DNA from: Bacteroidales bacterium
GTDB lineage: Bacteria > Bacteroidota > Bacteroidia > Bacteroidales > VadinHA17
Direction of reading: 5' to 3'
Assembly (NCBI GenBank): GCA_021163295.1
Contig: JAGGXD010000201.1
Span: 1-32,054, forward strand
Length of the DNA stretch: 32,054 bases
Part shown: positions 1-11,300 of the stretch, in pieces
How positions within the stretch are numbered: the stretch's first letter is position 1
Layout of the letters: each line of letters opens with the position of its first letter
Notes under the pieces: generated by a model
Told to the model about the DNA's origin: nothing
Database searches by the model: none
The model's input: the letters and a program-made list of their open reading frames with translations, nothing else
Position numbers and translations under genes: made by a program

Positions 1-100
1 GTATATATGCATGATTGTATAATATTAATGTTTGGCACAAAATATGATAATCGATGTACAGCTTTCTAATCTTTAATTTATAACTAAAAAACTAATCAAT

Positions 101-379
101 ATGTCGAAAGTAAATGTAAAACCATTAGCCGACAGGGTTTTGATCGAACCCCAGGAGGCAGAAACCAAAACAGCCAGTGGTATCTATATCCCTGACTCAG
201 CTCAGGAAAAACCTATGCAGGGAAAAGTTATTGCCGTAGGGGCGGGCACTAAAGATATTAATATGGAATTAAAGGTTGGGGATACCGTATTATATGGTAA
301 ATACTCCGGATCAGAAATTACTGTAGATGGTAATGATTACGTAATTATGCGTCAATCTGATGTTTTAGCAATATTGTAA
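101..379 (+). CDS. groES: GroES co-chaperonin (Hsp10)
   Basis: Cytosolic co-chaperonin that caps the GroEL ring during ATP-driven protein folding. The 92-residue length is normal for GroES. The N-terminal stretch [12 protein letters not shown] and the later GKVIAVGAG are typical of the family, and the mobile-loop region ([18 protein letters not shown]) is present. It lies 53 bases upstream of groEL on the same strand, so the two form the usual bicistronic operon. The first 100 bases of the window hold its leader. I see no CIRCE operator there, so HrcA control is not supported. The start ATG follows an A-rich leader typical of Bacteroidota. Confidence 0.98.
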   Translation: MSKVNVKPLADRVLIEPQEAETKTASGIYIPDSAQEKPMQGKVIAVGAGTKDINMELKVGDTVLYGKYSGSEITVDGNDYVIMRQSDVLAIL

Positions 380-420
380 CAAATGATTAATAATTAAAAT
401 ATAATTTTAAAAATAAATAA

Positions 421-2079
<1,659 letters not shown>

Positions 2080-2104
2080 TAATCACACACTCAATAATAA
2101 TTTC

Positions 2105-2136
2105 AAAACCTCCGTCGTTATTCGGCGGAGGTTTTT
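2105..2136 (+). terminator. Intrinsic terminator of groES-groEL
   Basis: A 13-base-pair hairpin (AAAACCTCCGTCG pairs with CGGCGGAGGTTTT, with one G-T wobble) around a five-base TTATT loop is followed by a run of T. It sits 25 bases after the groEL stop. The A run on its 5' side could also give weak termination on the other strand, but no minus-strand gene ends here. Confidence 0.93.
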
Positions 2137-2222
2137 ATTATCCATTTTTAATAACTTTAGACACTTTAAACTTAAGCTACTGAATAGTTACAATCGATAT
2201 AATTCACTTAAAATCTTATGTT

Positions 2223-2639
2223 ATGAAAAAATCTGCTGTATTACTTTTATTACTTTTTAGTTTTCTTGTGGTTCGGGGACAGGAGACACCTAAACCCGTT
2301 GCTCCTTATAGTCAATCAGTAATGACAAAATCCGGAATATTATTTATTTCGGGTCAGATACCTATAAATCCTGAGACCAACAAACTTGTAAAAGATGATA
2401 TTAAGGTTGCTACCGGGCAGGTAATGAAAAATATCGGGACTATTCTAAATAAAAACGGGATGGATTATTCAAACATTGTAAAATGCACCATTTTTCTCAC
2501 TGATATTAATGATTATGGCGCTGTAAATAAGGTTTACGGAAGTTTTTTTGAAGGGCAATACCCTGCCAGAGAAGCCATAGAGGTAGTTAACCTGCCACTT
2601 GGTGCTGTTATTGAAATCTCCGCTATTGCATCGGAATAG
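2223..2639 (+). CDS. RidA/YjgF/UK114-family protein with signal peptide
   Basis: RidA-family enzymes are normally cytosolic trimers that deaminate reactive enamine/imine intermediates. The family core starts near residue 25 (APYSQSV, then ISGQIPINP). The C-terminal signature PAREAIEVVNLPLGAVIEI contains the substrate-binding Arg and the conserved Glu; the residue two after the Arg is Ala where many members have Cys. Unusually, the chain begins with MKKSAVLLLLLFSFLVVRGQ. This is a basic start, a hydrophobic core and a plausible signal-peptidase site after Gly, so the protein is probably periplasmic. The gene stands alone between the groEL terminator and a tRNA gene. A TAACTTTA near 2152 is a weak -7 candidate. 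Family assignment is firm; location and substrate are inferred. Confidence 0.93.
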   Translation: MKKSAVLLLLLFSFLVVRGQETPKPVAPYSQSVMTKSGILFISGQIPINPETNKLVKDDIKVATGQVMKNIGTILNKNGMDYSNIVKCTIFLTDINDYGAVNKVYGSFFEGQYPAREAIEVVNLPLGAVIEISAIASE

Positions 2640-2657
2640 ATACTCCGGTATTAAAAT

Positions 2658-2689
2658 ATTGTAATCTAACATTTGAAAAGTTAAATTTG
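2658..2689 (+). promoter_or_regulatory. Bacteroidota-type promoter for tRNA-Val
   Basis: ATTG (2658-2661), a 20-base spacer and TAAATTTG (2682-2689) match the TTTG / TAnnTTTG pattern of the Bacteroidota housekeeping sigma factor; the -7 box is exact. Transcription would begin a few bases before the tRNA 5' end at 2706. Confidence 0.65.
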
Positions 2690-2705
2690 CAAAGGTAATT
2701 TTCCG

Positions 2706-2780
2706 GGGACATTAGCTCAGTTGGTTTAGAGTACTTGCTCGACAAGCAAGGAGTCGGCAGTTCGATTCTGCCATGTCCCA
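2706..2780 (+). tRNA. tRNA-Val (anticodon GAC)
   Basis: A complete cloverleaf can be drawn. The acceptor stem GGGACAT/ATGTCCC has seven pairs. The D arm is GCTC/GAGT with a G-T closing pair and an AGTTGGTTTA loop. The anticodon stem is CTTGC/GCAAG around the loop TCGACAA, the variable loop is GAGTC, and the T arm is GGCAG/CTGCC with loop TTCGATT. The discriminator base is A. CCA is not encoded. Anticodon GAC and A73 fit valine. The oddity is position 33, just before the anticodon, which reads C where almost all tRNAs have U. It has its own promoter and terminator, so it looks expressed. Confidence 0.92.
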
Positions 2781-2786
2781 CAAAAT

Positions 2787-2820
2787 AAAAACCCTGATCT
2801 TTTCCGATCAGGGTTTTTTA
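2787..2820. terminator. Bidirectional intrinsic terminator between tRNA-Val and the transport operon
   Basis: A perfect 13-base-pair hairpin (AAAAACCCTGATC / GATCAGGGTTTTT) with loop TTTTCC lies seven bases after the tRNA. The A run on one side and T run on the other give a T tract on both strands. It can therefore end the tRNA transcript and also the seven-gene minus-strand operon, whose last stop codon is at 2855. Confidence 0.93.
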
Positions 2821-2854
2821 TTCGCTAATCTATGATCATTACTGATTATACATT

Positions 2855-3565
2855 TTAAATAAATTTCTCCCTTTTCTGAAGATTGAAAAGTCCGAATAGC
2901 AGGAAAAGAATACTACCTGTCACCAGAAAAATTCTGTTTTTCAAGGCGATATTATGCCAGATAAGCTCATTCATGTCGCGGGGTAAGTTAAAAGGGTTCA
3001 GGAAGATATTCCACATGGTTCTTTCTACCATATCTGTGAGTATTAACAGAAATACACCGATAATAACCATTACTACCGCAGTGCCGTTCCCGTTTTTAAT
3101 AATAGTGGAAAACATAAACCCGAGACTGCCGATAAATAGGAGGGGAAACATTAGCTGACCGGCCATCTCAAATATCCTGACCGGGTAAATACCAACTGAA
3201 CCAATGACTGTAAACCCAATAACAATCAGGAAAGTGATGGCGTAGATCATTACCAGCCGTACCAGCCAAACCTTAAACCTGTAATCGGGAATACCAAATA
3301 ACAACTCAAGAACATTTGCGTCAACATCCTTTTGAATGCCAAACACAGTAGGGTAAAAGATTAAAAGTATTCCGGGGAACAACATAATGCCGTAAATAAA
3401 TGACTCATCCAGGGAGGCGTTATCGAAAATAGCCTGTATGCTTATAAATACATAGAAACCAAATGCAGCAAGCAAAAACCATATAAACTGACCGGCAAAT
3501 ATGATCTTCATGTTGTACTTGATGATCTTCCTGAATAAGGTCCAGTTATTTATAAGTTTTCGCAT
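2855..3565 (-). CDS. ABC-2 type permease (last gene of the RND-ABC operon)
   Basis: A 236-residue integral membrane protein with about six hydrophobic segments. The first begins near residue 20 (IIFAGQFIWFLLAAFGFYVF) and the last is near 210-228. The cytosolic segment QKDVDANVLELLFGIPDYRF resembles the coupling-helix region of ABC-2 permeases, where related proteins have a Glu-rich TLELLL motif. It carries no ATPase domain. It starts 36 bases after the RND-ABC fusion gene, and no other ATPase gene lies beside it, so its ATPase is probably the domain fused to that RND protein, or the ATPase encoded at the head of the operon. Substrate unknown. Confidence 0.85.
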   Translation of the reverse strand: MRKLINNWTLFRKIIKYNMKIIFAGQFIWFLLAAFGFYVFISIQAIFDNASLDESFIYGIMLFPGILLIFYPTVFGIQKDVDANVLELLFGIPDYRFKVWLVRLVMIYAITFLIVIGFTVIGSVGIYPVRIFEMAGQLMFPLLFIGSLGFMFSTIIKNGNGTAVVMVIIGVFLLILTDMVERTMWNIFLNPFNLPRDMNELIWHNIALKNRIFLVTGSILFLLFGLFNLQKREKFI

Positions 3566-3601
3566 ATTATTTTATTCTAAAAAATGAGTTATCACGGTAT
3601 T

Positions 3602-6600
3602 TTAATTGGTTGCCACAGTCATATCATTAAGCAGGCACAGGTATGCATCTTCAAGCATGGGCACTGCCGGTTCTGCCTCTTTGACGGGCTTCTTTTCAGA
3701 GATCATCCTGATTTTTATTTGATCCCCGTCCCGTATATGGGATACAATGTGCTGTTTGTTTTCCAGCTTTTCAAATTCTGAAGCCGGTACTTTAAAATGC
3801 CATACCAGTCCTTTCGCCTGCTCAGACATTTTATAAGGAGTTCCGGTGTACTTAAGCAAACCCTTATTAATTACTGCAACATTATTGCATGAACTGGAAA
3901 TATCTTCAATGATATGTGTGGAAAACAGCACGATACGCTCACGCCCCAACTCAACCAGCAAATTCCTGAATCGTATCCGTTCACGTGGATCAAGTCCTGC
4001 CGTTGGCTCATCCACCACCAAAATCCGTGGAAGGTGTATCAATATCTGGGCAATGCCAATCCGTTGTTTCATTCCTCCTGAATAGGAGCCTATTTTTTCA
4101 TTCCGGTGCCTGTACATTTGTACCGATTTAAGAACATATTCCAGGCGTTCGTAACGCATTTTACGATCATTAAGACCTTTTAAAATGGCTTGATAGTCCA
4201 GGAATTCCCAGGAAGTCATTTTTTCGTATGTGCCAAATTCCTGTGGCAGGTACCCGATAAGTCCCTGCAGCTCTTCTCTTTTTTCGAGAGTGTCGAAGCC
4301 ATTGATCCATATTTTTCCATAACTCTGGTCCAGGATACCACAAACAATGCGCATCAACGTTGATTTCCCGGCACCGTTGGGTCCGAGTAAACCATACATC
4401 CCTGTTCCAATATCGAGGGATACACCACTCAGTGCTTTAAAAGCTTCGTTTTGTTTTCCAATAACCGGAATTTGTTTTATAAGTCTGAAGAACCCCCTTC
4501 TCATTCCACCGAATTTTCCGGTAATACGGTCAATATTTACTTGTTCACTGTATAATACTTTTGAAATAGCGTACACTCCAAGTCCGCAATACCACAAAAC
4601 AGCCACTGTAATTACCATACCAATGTTATCCCAGTTAGTATAAAACCATACCAGGTTTATTGTGGGGATACCCCAAAGAAGGATTTTGTAAATAACCCGG
4701 TTTATCCGGGCGAATAATTTTTTCCCTGACGATTTTCTTTTATTCTCAAGGAGTTTTGAGAATGGTAAATAAAGTATAAATACAAACAGATGCACTAAAA
4801 CAGTAAGTACAACGATCCACAAATTGGATTCCAGGTAGAAATAGGTAAAGAAAATCAGGAAGCCGAAGAGCAGACTTTGCCATATAAGATCATTGAAGTC
4901 GCGAGCCCGGGTATATTCCTTTTCCAGCCCAATTCTTTTCCTGATCTTTTTCCCGCTTTTCCATTCCCTTTTGAATCTCGATTCTCTTTCGTAGATTTTC
5001 ACTAAACTTTGAATTTTAATAGACATAGGGTCGTCGTCAGAGATCAATTTTACCGAGGCTTTACGCAGGCTGGTCAGGACAAACCAGGTGCCTCCTGGTA
5101 TCAGGATAATAAGGAGTACATATAATATAAACTGCCATAAAATCGCATCTATTTTAAGATAGATTAAAACCGCCCCGGAAATCATCAGAACCAATTGAAA
5201 CAATTTTACTTTGCCGCTCAATTGACGAAACCAAATTATGCTGTTTTCCATCCCGAAATAAAAAGTTGGTATAAAAACCAGTGTCAGGATAGTACTCATT
5301 GTAAGTCCGCCAATGACCGTAATAGCAAAAGGGGCTCCGATCAGGCTAACATATTCTGCCTTTCCCATTGCCAATGGAAACATTGCAACAATTGTGGTTA
5401 TGGCTGTGATGAGTATAGGTCTTACTCTGGAAATGCCGGCAGCCATAAGAGCTCGTTCTTTACGATAACCTTGCTTTTGCATCATCCTGGCAAAATCAAT
5501 CAAAATAATGCCATTGTTTACAACTATTCCCAACAAGATTACAAAACCGGTAAGTGTATTGGCATTGAACAGACTGTTCCCTGTTAAAATTAAGGCAATC
5601 AGCGATCCTATTGCTGCCAGGGGAATGGAAAACATGAGCACAAAAGGTGTGGAAACCGACTCGAAAACAGCAGCCAGGATCATGAGTATCAGAAGAAAGG
5701 CTGCTCCTATCAGAAAGTAAAAATCGTGGAACAAATTTTCCTTATGTATTACTTCAACTGCAACACCGCCTGGCAGATTATACCCGGCAACAATATCATC
5801 TATTTCATAGCGGTAAGCTTCAAGCAGGTCTTTTGATTTTTCCGCTTCGCTAATAAAGGAGTAGGTTAGTTCAATCTGTTTTTCCTGGTTAACCCGGTTG
5901 ATACCAAAGAGACCGTTAGCAAAAACCAGATCAGATATCGTCTGAAGATCATGCACACCTCCTTGCTGATCAGGGATCTGTAGCTGTTTTAAATCCGTGA
6001 TCGTTTTTTCATTTTCCTCTTCCGTATCTGAGCTCCCTTTCTCTTTGATAATTATATCATACTCTTCAGTTCCCTGTTTAAATTGCAGTCCTGAAGAAAA
6101 TTCTTTTGAGAATGAGCTCAATTCAGATGATATACTATTTAGTCCTATACCATATTCAGCCATTAAAAGCTGGTTGAACCAGATTTGCACCTCGGGATTA
6201 TTATCGGAAATATTCAGGGAAGTTTCGTCTATAGATTCCAGATTATCGATATAATATTGAAGATCTTCGGCTACGCCTCGCATTACCTTAAAATCCTGCC
6301 CTTTTATCAGGATCCTTTCCTGTGAAGATCCAATTCCAAGAAATTTTTCGAAAGCCAAACCTGGATTATTTCCGGAACCCCGAAAACTCTTGCTGGAAGG
6401 AGGCGGTGTAAAGCTTATCTCGGCTGTAGAAATATTCTCAAGGTCGCCTTCCACAGCTTCTTTTACTGTTTCCAGATTTCGTCCGTTTATTTCTTTAAAA
6501 TCTTTCTGAAGCTTGAGGGTGAGTATAGCCTCTTCTTCTCTGATCTGACTAAGCAAATCCTTTTTTTCTGCCAGATCAGTTAGCCTGTTTTCAACTTCCA

Positions 6601-8323
6601 TCACTACCTTATCTGTGATTTGCAGTCCGGAGCCTGCCGGCATAGTCACATATATTTGGAATTCATCGTTTTCAACCTCGTTCAGGGAATTTACACTTAT
6701 AGCCATACTAACGATAATGGAGACAAAGAAAATAACAATGGCTCCAATTATGGTTCTGGCCGGGTAGCGCATGCTGGCTTTAAGAAGGACAATATAGATC
6801 TGGATGATACGGTTGTTTGTAGATACTTTTTCGAAAAATATTGTTTTACTGCTTCTTGCCTTCAACAAGAAATGAGTGGACATGGGAATCAGTAGTAGGG
6901 CAACGAACAGCGAAACTGTAAGGGTGGAAATGATGGATATACCTATATGGTTCCCCATAATTCTAACCATGAAATTAGAGGAAAAGAGAAACGGAAAAAA
7001 AACAACTATTGTGGTAATTGTTGCTGCCAGTATTGGGCGAAGAACTTCTTTTGTTCCTCTGATAACAGCCTCATTGGGCGAAAGCTTTTGGGCTGAAAGC
7101 CGGTAAATATTTTCAAGTACTACAATACTGTTGTCCAACAACATCCCTATGGCAAGTGCCATTCCAACCAGGGTTAATGTGTTTAAGCTGATGTTGTTCC
7201 AGTAGAAAAAGTTAAATGCAGTAAATACTGATATTGGTATGGCGAGTGCGATGAATGATACGATTCGTAGATTTTTCAGGAAGATCCACAACATGAATAT
7301 AGCCAGAACACCACCTATCAATGCGAGATTTATAATCTGGTTGATGTTTTTTTCCATTATCTCTGCAGAATTGCTCTGAACAACGATCTCTATATCTTTT
7401 TGCTTATACTTTTTGTTTAATTCCTTAAGGAGAGCTACTGTTTTGTGCGATAAGTCAATAAGATTGGCCTGCGAGTCATTGATTACCATTACCGTTACTG
7501 CGTCTTTGCCATTTACACGGCTCAGCGTGGTTTCTTCCTTAACGCCGAAATATATATCGGCTATGTCTTCCAGTAACACCGGACCGGGTGCAACAATAAC
7601 CTTTTCAATATCAGTGATTTTCTCATATTCGGCCTGCACATGTACAAAATATTGTTTGGCAGACTCGTAAATATGGCCAACGAAAGTTCTGTTCTGGTTG
7701 TTGCTTCTCAGTGCCGCAGAAATATTTGCCGGGGTGATATTATAGGCTTCACAGGCTTTTTTATCAAATCTTATTTCGATAGTTTTCTCATGTCCTCCAT
7801 ATACATTTACATTGGCAATACCGTCAGTGTTCTCAAGCTCCGGAACAATGTTCTGGTCGGCAAAATTTCTGACTCTGTCTGTGCCTCCGCCACCTCTAAC
7901 TTGCAGCTCCATAAATTGGTTATCCATTTGCTGGAGGTCAATTTTTGCTACATTGACAAAGAAATTATCAGGCAGGGAAGATTTTACCTGATTTATTTTT
8001 TCTTCGAGTCGCAGGAAAATGTATTTTGAGTTAACATTATCTTTGAAAGTTACAATGATGCTGGCCTGACGGGGATTAACGTAAGATTCAATATTATCAA
8101 TACCTTCCATGGTACCAATGGCTCCTTCCAATGGTATCACTGCCTGGTTTTCAACATATTCAGGATCTGCTTCAATAGTTGAATTAACCTGGACAAATAA
8201 AATTGGTAATTCAGCATTTGGATATAGCTCAACGGGTAATTGTTTATAAGAGACATATCCCAGAAGGGTAAGTCCGATAAACAACATACTGATGAGTATT
8301 TTCCTTTTTATTATAAACTCCAT
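3602..8323 (-). CDS. RND efflux permease fused to extra membrane segments and an ABC ATPase
   Basis: One uninterrupted 1573-residue chain with three parts. Residues 1-1030 are a complete RND permease: a first membrane helix at 8-26, two periplasmic loops, and the TM4 motif GMLLDNSIVVLEN with Asp397. The TM10 motif is GIVVNNGIILID, with Asn936 where AcrB has Lys940. Residues 1031-1285 carry about six further membrane segments and a basic cytosolic stretch (SRFKREWKSGKKIRKR). Residues 1286-1573 are a full ABC ATPase: Walker A GPNGAGKST near 1314, signature YSGGMKQR near 1414, Walker B ILVVDEPTAGLDP near 1438 and H-loop FSTHI. RND pumps normally use only the proton gradient, so a built-in ATPase is striking. 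It lies 14 bases after the second RND gene and ahead of an ABC-2 permease. The fusion is read directly; coupling of the two motors is inferred. Confidence 0.93.
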   Translation of the reverse strand: MEFIIKRKILISMLFIGLTLLGYVSYKQLPVELYPNAELPILFVQVNSTIEADPEYVENQAVIPLEGAIGTMEGIDNIESYVNPRQASIIVTFKDNVNSKYIFLRLEEKINQVKSSLPDNFFVNVAKIDLQQMDNQFMELQVRGGGGTDRVRNFADQNIVPELENTDGIANVNVYGGHEKTIEIRFDKKACEAYNITPANISAALRSNNQNRTFVGHIYESAKQYFVHVQAEYEKITDIEKVIVAPGPVLLEDIADIYFGVKEETTLSRVNGKDAVTVMVINDSQANLIDLSHKTVALLKELNKKYKQKDIEIVVQSNSAEIMEKNINQIINLALIGGVLAIFMLWIFLKNLRIVSFIALAIPISVFTAFNFFYWNNISLNTLTLVGMALAIGMLLDNSIVVLENIYRLSAQKLSPNEAVIRGTKEVLRPILAATITTIVVFFPFLFSSNFMVRIMGNHIGISIISTLTVSLFVALLLIPMSTHFLLKARSSKTIFFEKVSTNNRIIQIYIVLLKASMRYPARTIIGAIVIFFVSIIVSMAISVNSLNEVENDEFQIYVTMPAGSGLQITDKVVMEVENRLTDLAEKKDLLSQIREEEAILTLKLQKDFKEINGRNLETVKEAVEGDLENISTAEISFTPPPSSKSFRGSGNNPGLAFEKFLGIGSSQERILIKGQDFKVMRGVAEDLQYYIDNLESIDETSLNISDNNPEVQIWFNQLLMAEYGIGLNSISSELSSFSKEFSSGLQFKQGTEEYDIIIKEKGSSDTEEENEKTITDLKQLQIPDQQGGVHDLQTISDLVFANGLFGINRVNQEKQIELTYSFISEAEKSKDLLEAYRYEIDDIVAGYNLPGGVAVEVIHKENLFHDFYFLIGAAFLLILMILAAVFESVSTPFVLMFSIPLAAIGSLIALILTGNSLFNANTLTGFVILLGIVVNNGIILIDFARMMQKQGYRKERALMAAGISRVRPILITAITTIVAMFPLAMGKAEYVSLIGAPFAITVIGGLTMSTILTLVFIPTFYFGMENSIIWFRQLSGKVKLFQLVLMISGAVLIYLKIDAILWQFILYVLLIILIPGGTWFVLTSLRKASVKLISDDDPMSIKIQSLVKIYERESRFKREWKSGKKIRKRIGLEKEYTRARDFNDLIWQSLLFGFLIFFTYFYLESNLWIVVLTVLVHLFVFILYLPFSKLLENKRKSSGKKLFARINRVIYKILLWGIPTINLVWFYTNWDNIGMVITVAVLWYCGLGVYAISKVLYSEQVNIDRITGKFGGMRRGFFRLIKQIPVIGKQNEAFKALSGVSLDIGTGMYGLLGPNGAGKSTLMRIVCGILDQSYGKIWINGFDTLEKREELQGLIGYLPQEFGTYEKMTSWEFLDYQAILKGLNDRKMRYERLEYVLKSVQMYRHRNEKIGSYSGGMKQRIGIAQILIHLPRILVVDEPTAGLDPRERIRFRNLLVELGRERIVLFSTHIIEDISSSCNNVAVINKGLLKYTGTPYKMSEQAKGLVWHFKVPASEFEKLENKQHIVSHIRDGDQIKIRMISEKKPVKEAEPAVPMLEDAYLCLLNDMTVATN

Positions 8324-8337
8324 ATTGTCATCTTCAT

Positions 8338-11300
8338 TTATCCATTGGTTTCAACAGACCGGTTTCTCCTGAGCCGGTCAAGCAGGTCGTACAAACATGG
8401 AATAACCAATAGTGTCAACAGGGTTGAGGTAACCAGCCCCCCGATTACTGCCAAAGCCATGGGGGAACGTAAGCTTGCACTTTCTCCTACACCAATACTC
8501 AATGGAAGAAGAGCGATGATGGTTGTCAGGCTGGTCATTAATATAGGCCTTATTCGTTGCTGCACTGCTTTCACAATGGCATCAGCCCGGTCCACCCCTT
8601 CTTTTCTCAATTGATTGATCCGGTCCACCAGGATGATGGAATCATTCACCGCAATACCCACAAGGATAATTATCCCGATAATGGCCATAACGCTAATAGG
8701 TTTTCCCAGGAAAAAGAACAACAGAATAGTTCCTACAACAGCCAGCGGGATTGTTAACAGAATTGTAAAAGGGTGAATAAGAGATTCAAACTGGGAAGAC
8801 AAAACCATATATACAAGAACAATAGATAATAAGAGTGCAAAGCTGAGATTATTAACAGAATCTTTGCGTTTTTTCTCCTCGCCGGTAACCTGGATCCGGT
8901 AATTTGCGGGAAGTGATATTTCAGCAAGTTTCTCCACGATTTCTTCTGATATTTTATTCAGTGCCACACCCTTTTCCATTTGGGCAAATACTTTTCCGAT
9001 ACGTACCTGGTTACGCCGAATGATCTTTCTTGGGGCAATAGAGGTTTCAATGCTTGCAATCTCATCCAGCCTGATAATCTGTTCCCCATTCGATATGGTC
9101 ATATTCATAAACGAAGAAAGATCTTTCTCCGGCAGCCGGACAGTAATATCTCGCATTTCCCCGCCATCTTCCATTTTTCCTGCACTGGCACCCTCCAGCT
9201 TATTCCTTATTTTTTCCGTTACAGAGGCTACACTCAGGTTGAACATTCCCGCACGCATACGGTCAATGATCACGTCAATTTCCGGAGAACCATCTTCAAT
9301 GGAAGTTTGCACATTGAAAATGTGGGGCAATAGCATAATTTTATCACTGACTTCCCTTGTGAGTTGTTCAATAACTTTAAGGTCATCACCGCTTATTTCC
9401 ACTATAATCGGTGCCTCTTCGGTTCCCAGGATGCTTCTGAGAGCCATTTCATCCTGTATGTAATTAATTTCTAATCCGGGAATATCTGCAAAAACTTTGT
9501 CAATGGTTTCAATCAGGTGGTTGGAAGTATATTTTGCATTTTCCCCTAATTTTATTTTCATATAGCCGGAATTTTCATTTGTGAATATGGCTTGCTCATC
9601 TCCGGTAAGAATTGTTTCCGGACCTATATGACTGTATAATTCGTATTCCTGGCCTTCCAGCAGATCTTGAAGCACCAGCTCCATATTGGCTATTGTTGAT
9701 TCAGTACGTTCAAGCCGTGTACCTTCGGGCAGATTAATTTCAACATCAAACTCTCTTACATCGGCTTTGGGCATGAATTCGGTGCCCACCTTTGGAAAGA
9801 TAAGAACTGCCGTGCCAATAAGAAGTGCAGCACCTAAAATTACGAAGAGTTTATATTTCAATGCTTTCTTAAGAAATTTGCCATAAGCCGTGAACTTAAC
9901 CGATTTTCCAAAAGGAGGGGAGAGGCGATTCTTAAAAACAAGGTGATAAAGCATGGGAATGAGAAATATTGCGATAAGCAATGATGAGAGCAGGGAAAAA
10001 GCCACGGTCCATGCTTCGTCTTTAAACAATTCGCCTGATGCACCATGCAGATAAACTATGGGTAAAAACACAACGATGGTAGTAATGGTTGAAGCGATAA
10101 TAGCCCCGCTTACCTCAGATGCCCCTTTTATGGCTGCCTCTTTTACAGATAAGCCGCTTTCATGGTTTCTGAAAATATTTTCCATTACCACGATGGCATT
10201 ATCAACCAGCATCCCTGCTCCGAGTGCCAGTCCTCCCAGGGTCATAATGTTCAGTGTGAGATCTGCAAAATACATCATATTGAAAGTGGCAATGATTGAA
10301 ATAGGTATTGCCAGACTGATAATCAGGGTAGTGCCAAAACGTCTCAGGAAAATAAAAAGGACAAAAATGGCTATAACAATTCCAATCAGAGCCGTTTGTT
10401 CAACCTCCTTTATGGCAGAAATGATAAAATTTCCCTGATTGGCAACAATGTTCAGGTGATAACCGGGGAGAGCTTTTTCAATATCTTCAAGAGATTCGGA
10501 AATCTGCCGTACCGCTTTAACCGTGTTGAACCGGGTTTCCTTGTAAATTGAAAGACCTATGCATCGCTGGCCATTGAGCCTGACAATATTGACCGGCTTT
10601 TGGTTTACCATTTCAATTTCGGCGACATCTTTTAAAAACACAGGTGCTTTACCGATATTGGAGGTCCCGGTAGCAGGGTCTGTCTGTTCCACCGATCTGT
10701 AACCAACAATAATATTTTGAAAATCCTTTACCTCGTTCAGAATACTTACCCCTTTTACGACGTATTGAAGCCCCATTTCAGAAACGGTACCTCCGGAAAC
10801 ATTCCGGTTATAATTTTGAATTTGCCCGCTTATATCGTTCAGACTAAGATTAAATGCTTTTAACTTATAATTATTGGTGGAGATTTGGATTTCACTTTCT
10901 TCCTGTCCGGAAAGTTTTACGTCAGCTATACCCTCGAGTCTTACCAATTCATTCCGGATATAGTTTTCACCTACTTTGCGCAATTCGTTCATATCGGAAA
11001 TTCGTTCATGAGTCAGACCAATGAGCATGACAGGAGCAGTATTCGGATCATGTTGAGTAATATTCATTTCCTCAATTTCCTGCCCCTGACCAAATGACGA
11101 AAGGTTTTTCTGGAGGTCGAGAAATGCTTCATCCATGTCTGTATCCCAACTGTATTCAACATTTATTTGAGCTGATCCTACCATACAAATAGAGGAGACC
11201 TGGACTACACCCTTCTGCCTTATGGCAATGGATTCAATATTCCCGACATACTGTTTCTCCATTTCTTCAGGTGGTCGTTCCCCTGCTTTTATTTCAACGA

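Noticed and set aside
31-47. TTTGGCAC-like sigma-54 promoter upstream of groES
   Set aside because: TGGCAC fits the -24 element, but at the required distance the sequence is ATGA, without the GC of the -12 element.
3602-8323. RND-ABC fusion as a sequencing frameshift or assembly artefact
   Set aside because: The frame stays open over 1573 codons, the joining region has its own ordered membrane segments, and a fitting ABC-2 permease gene follows, so an artefact is unlikely although reads were not available.
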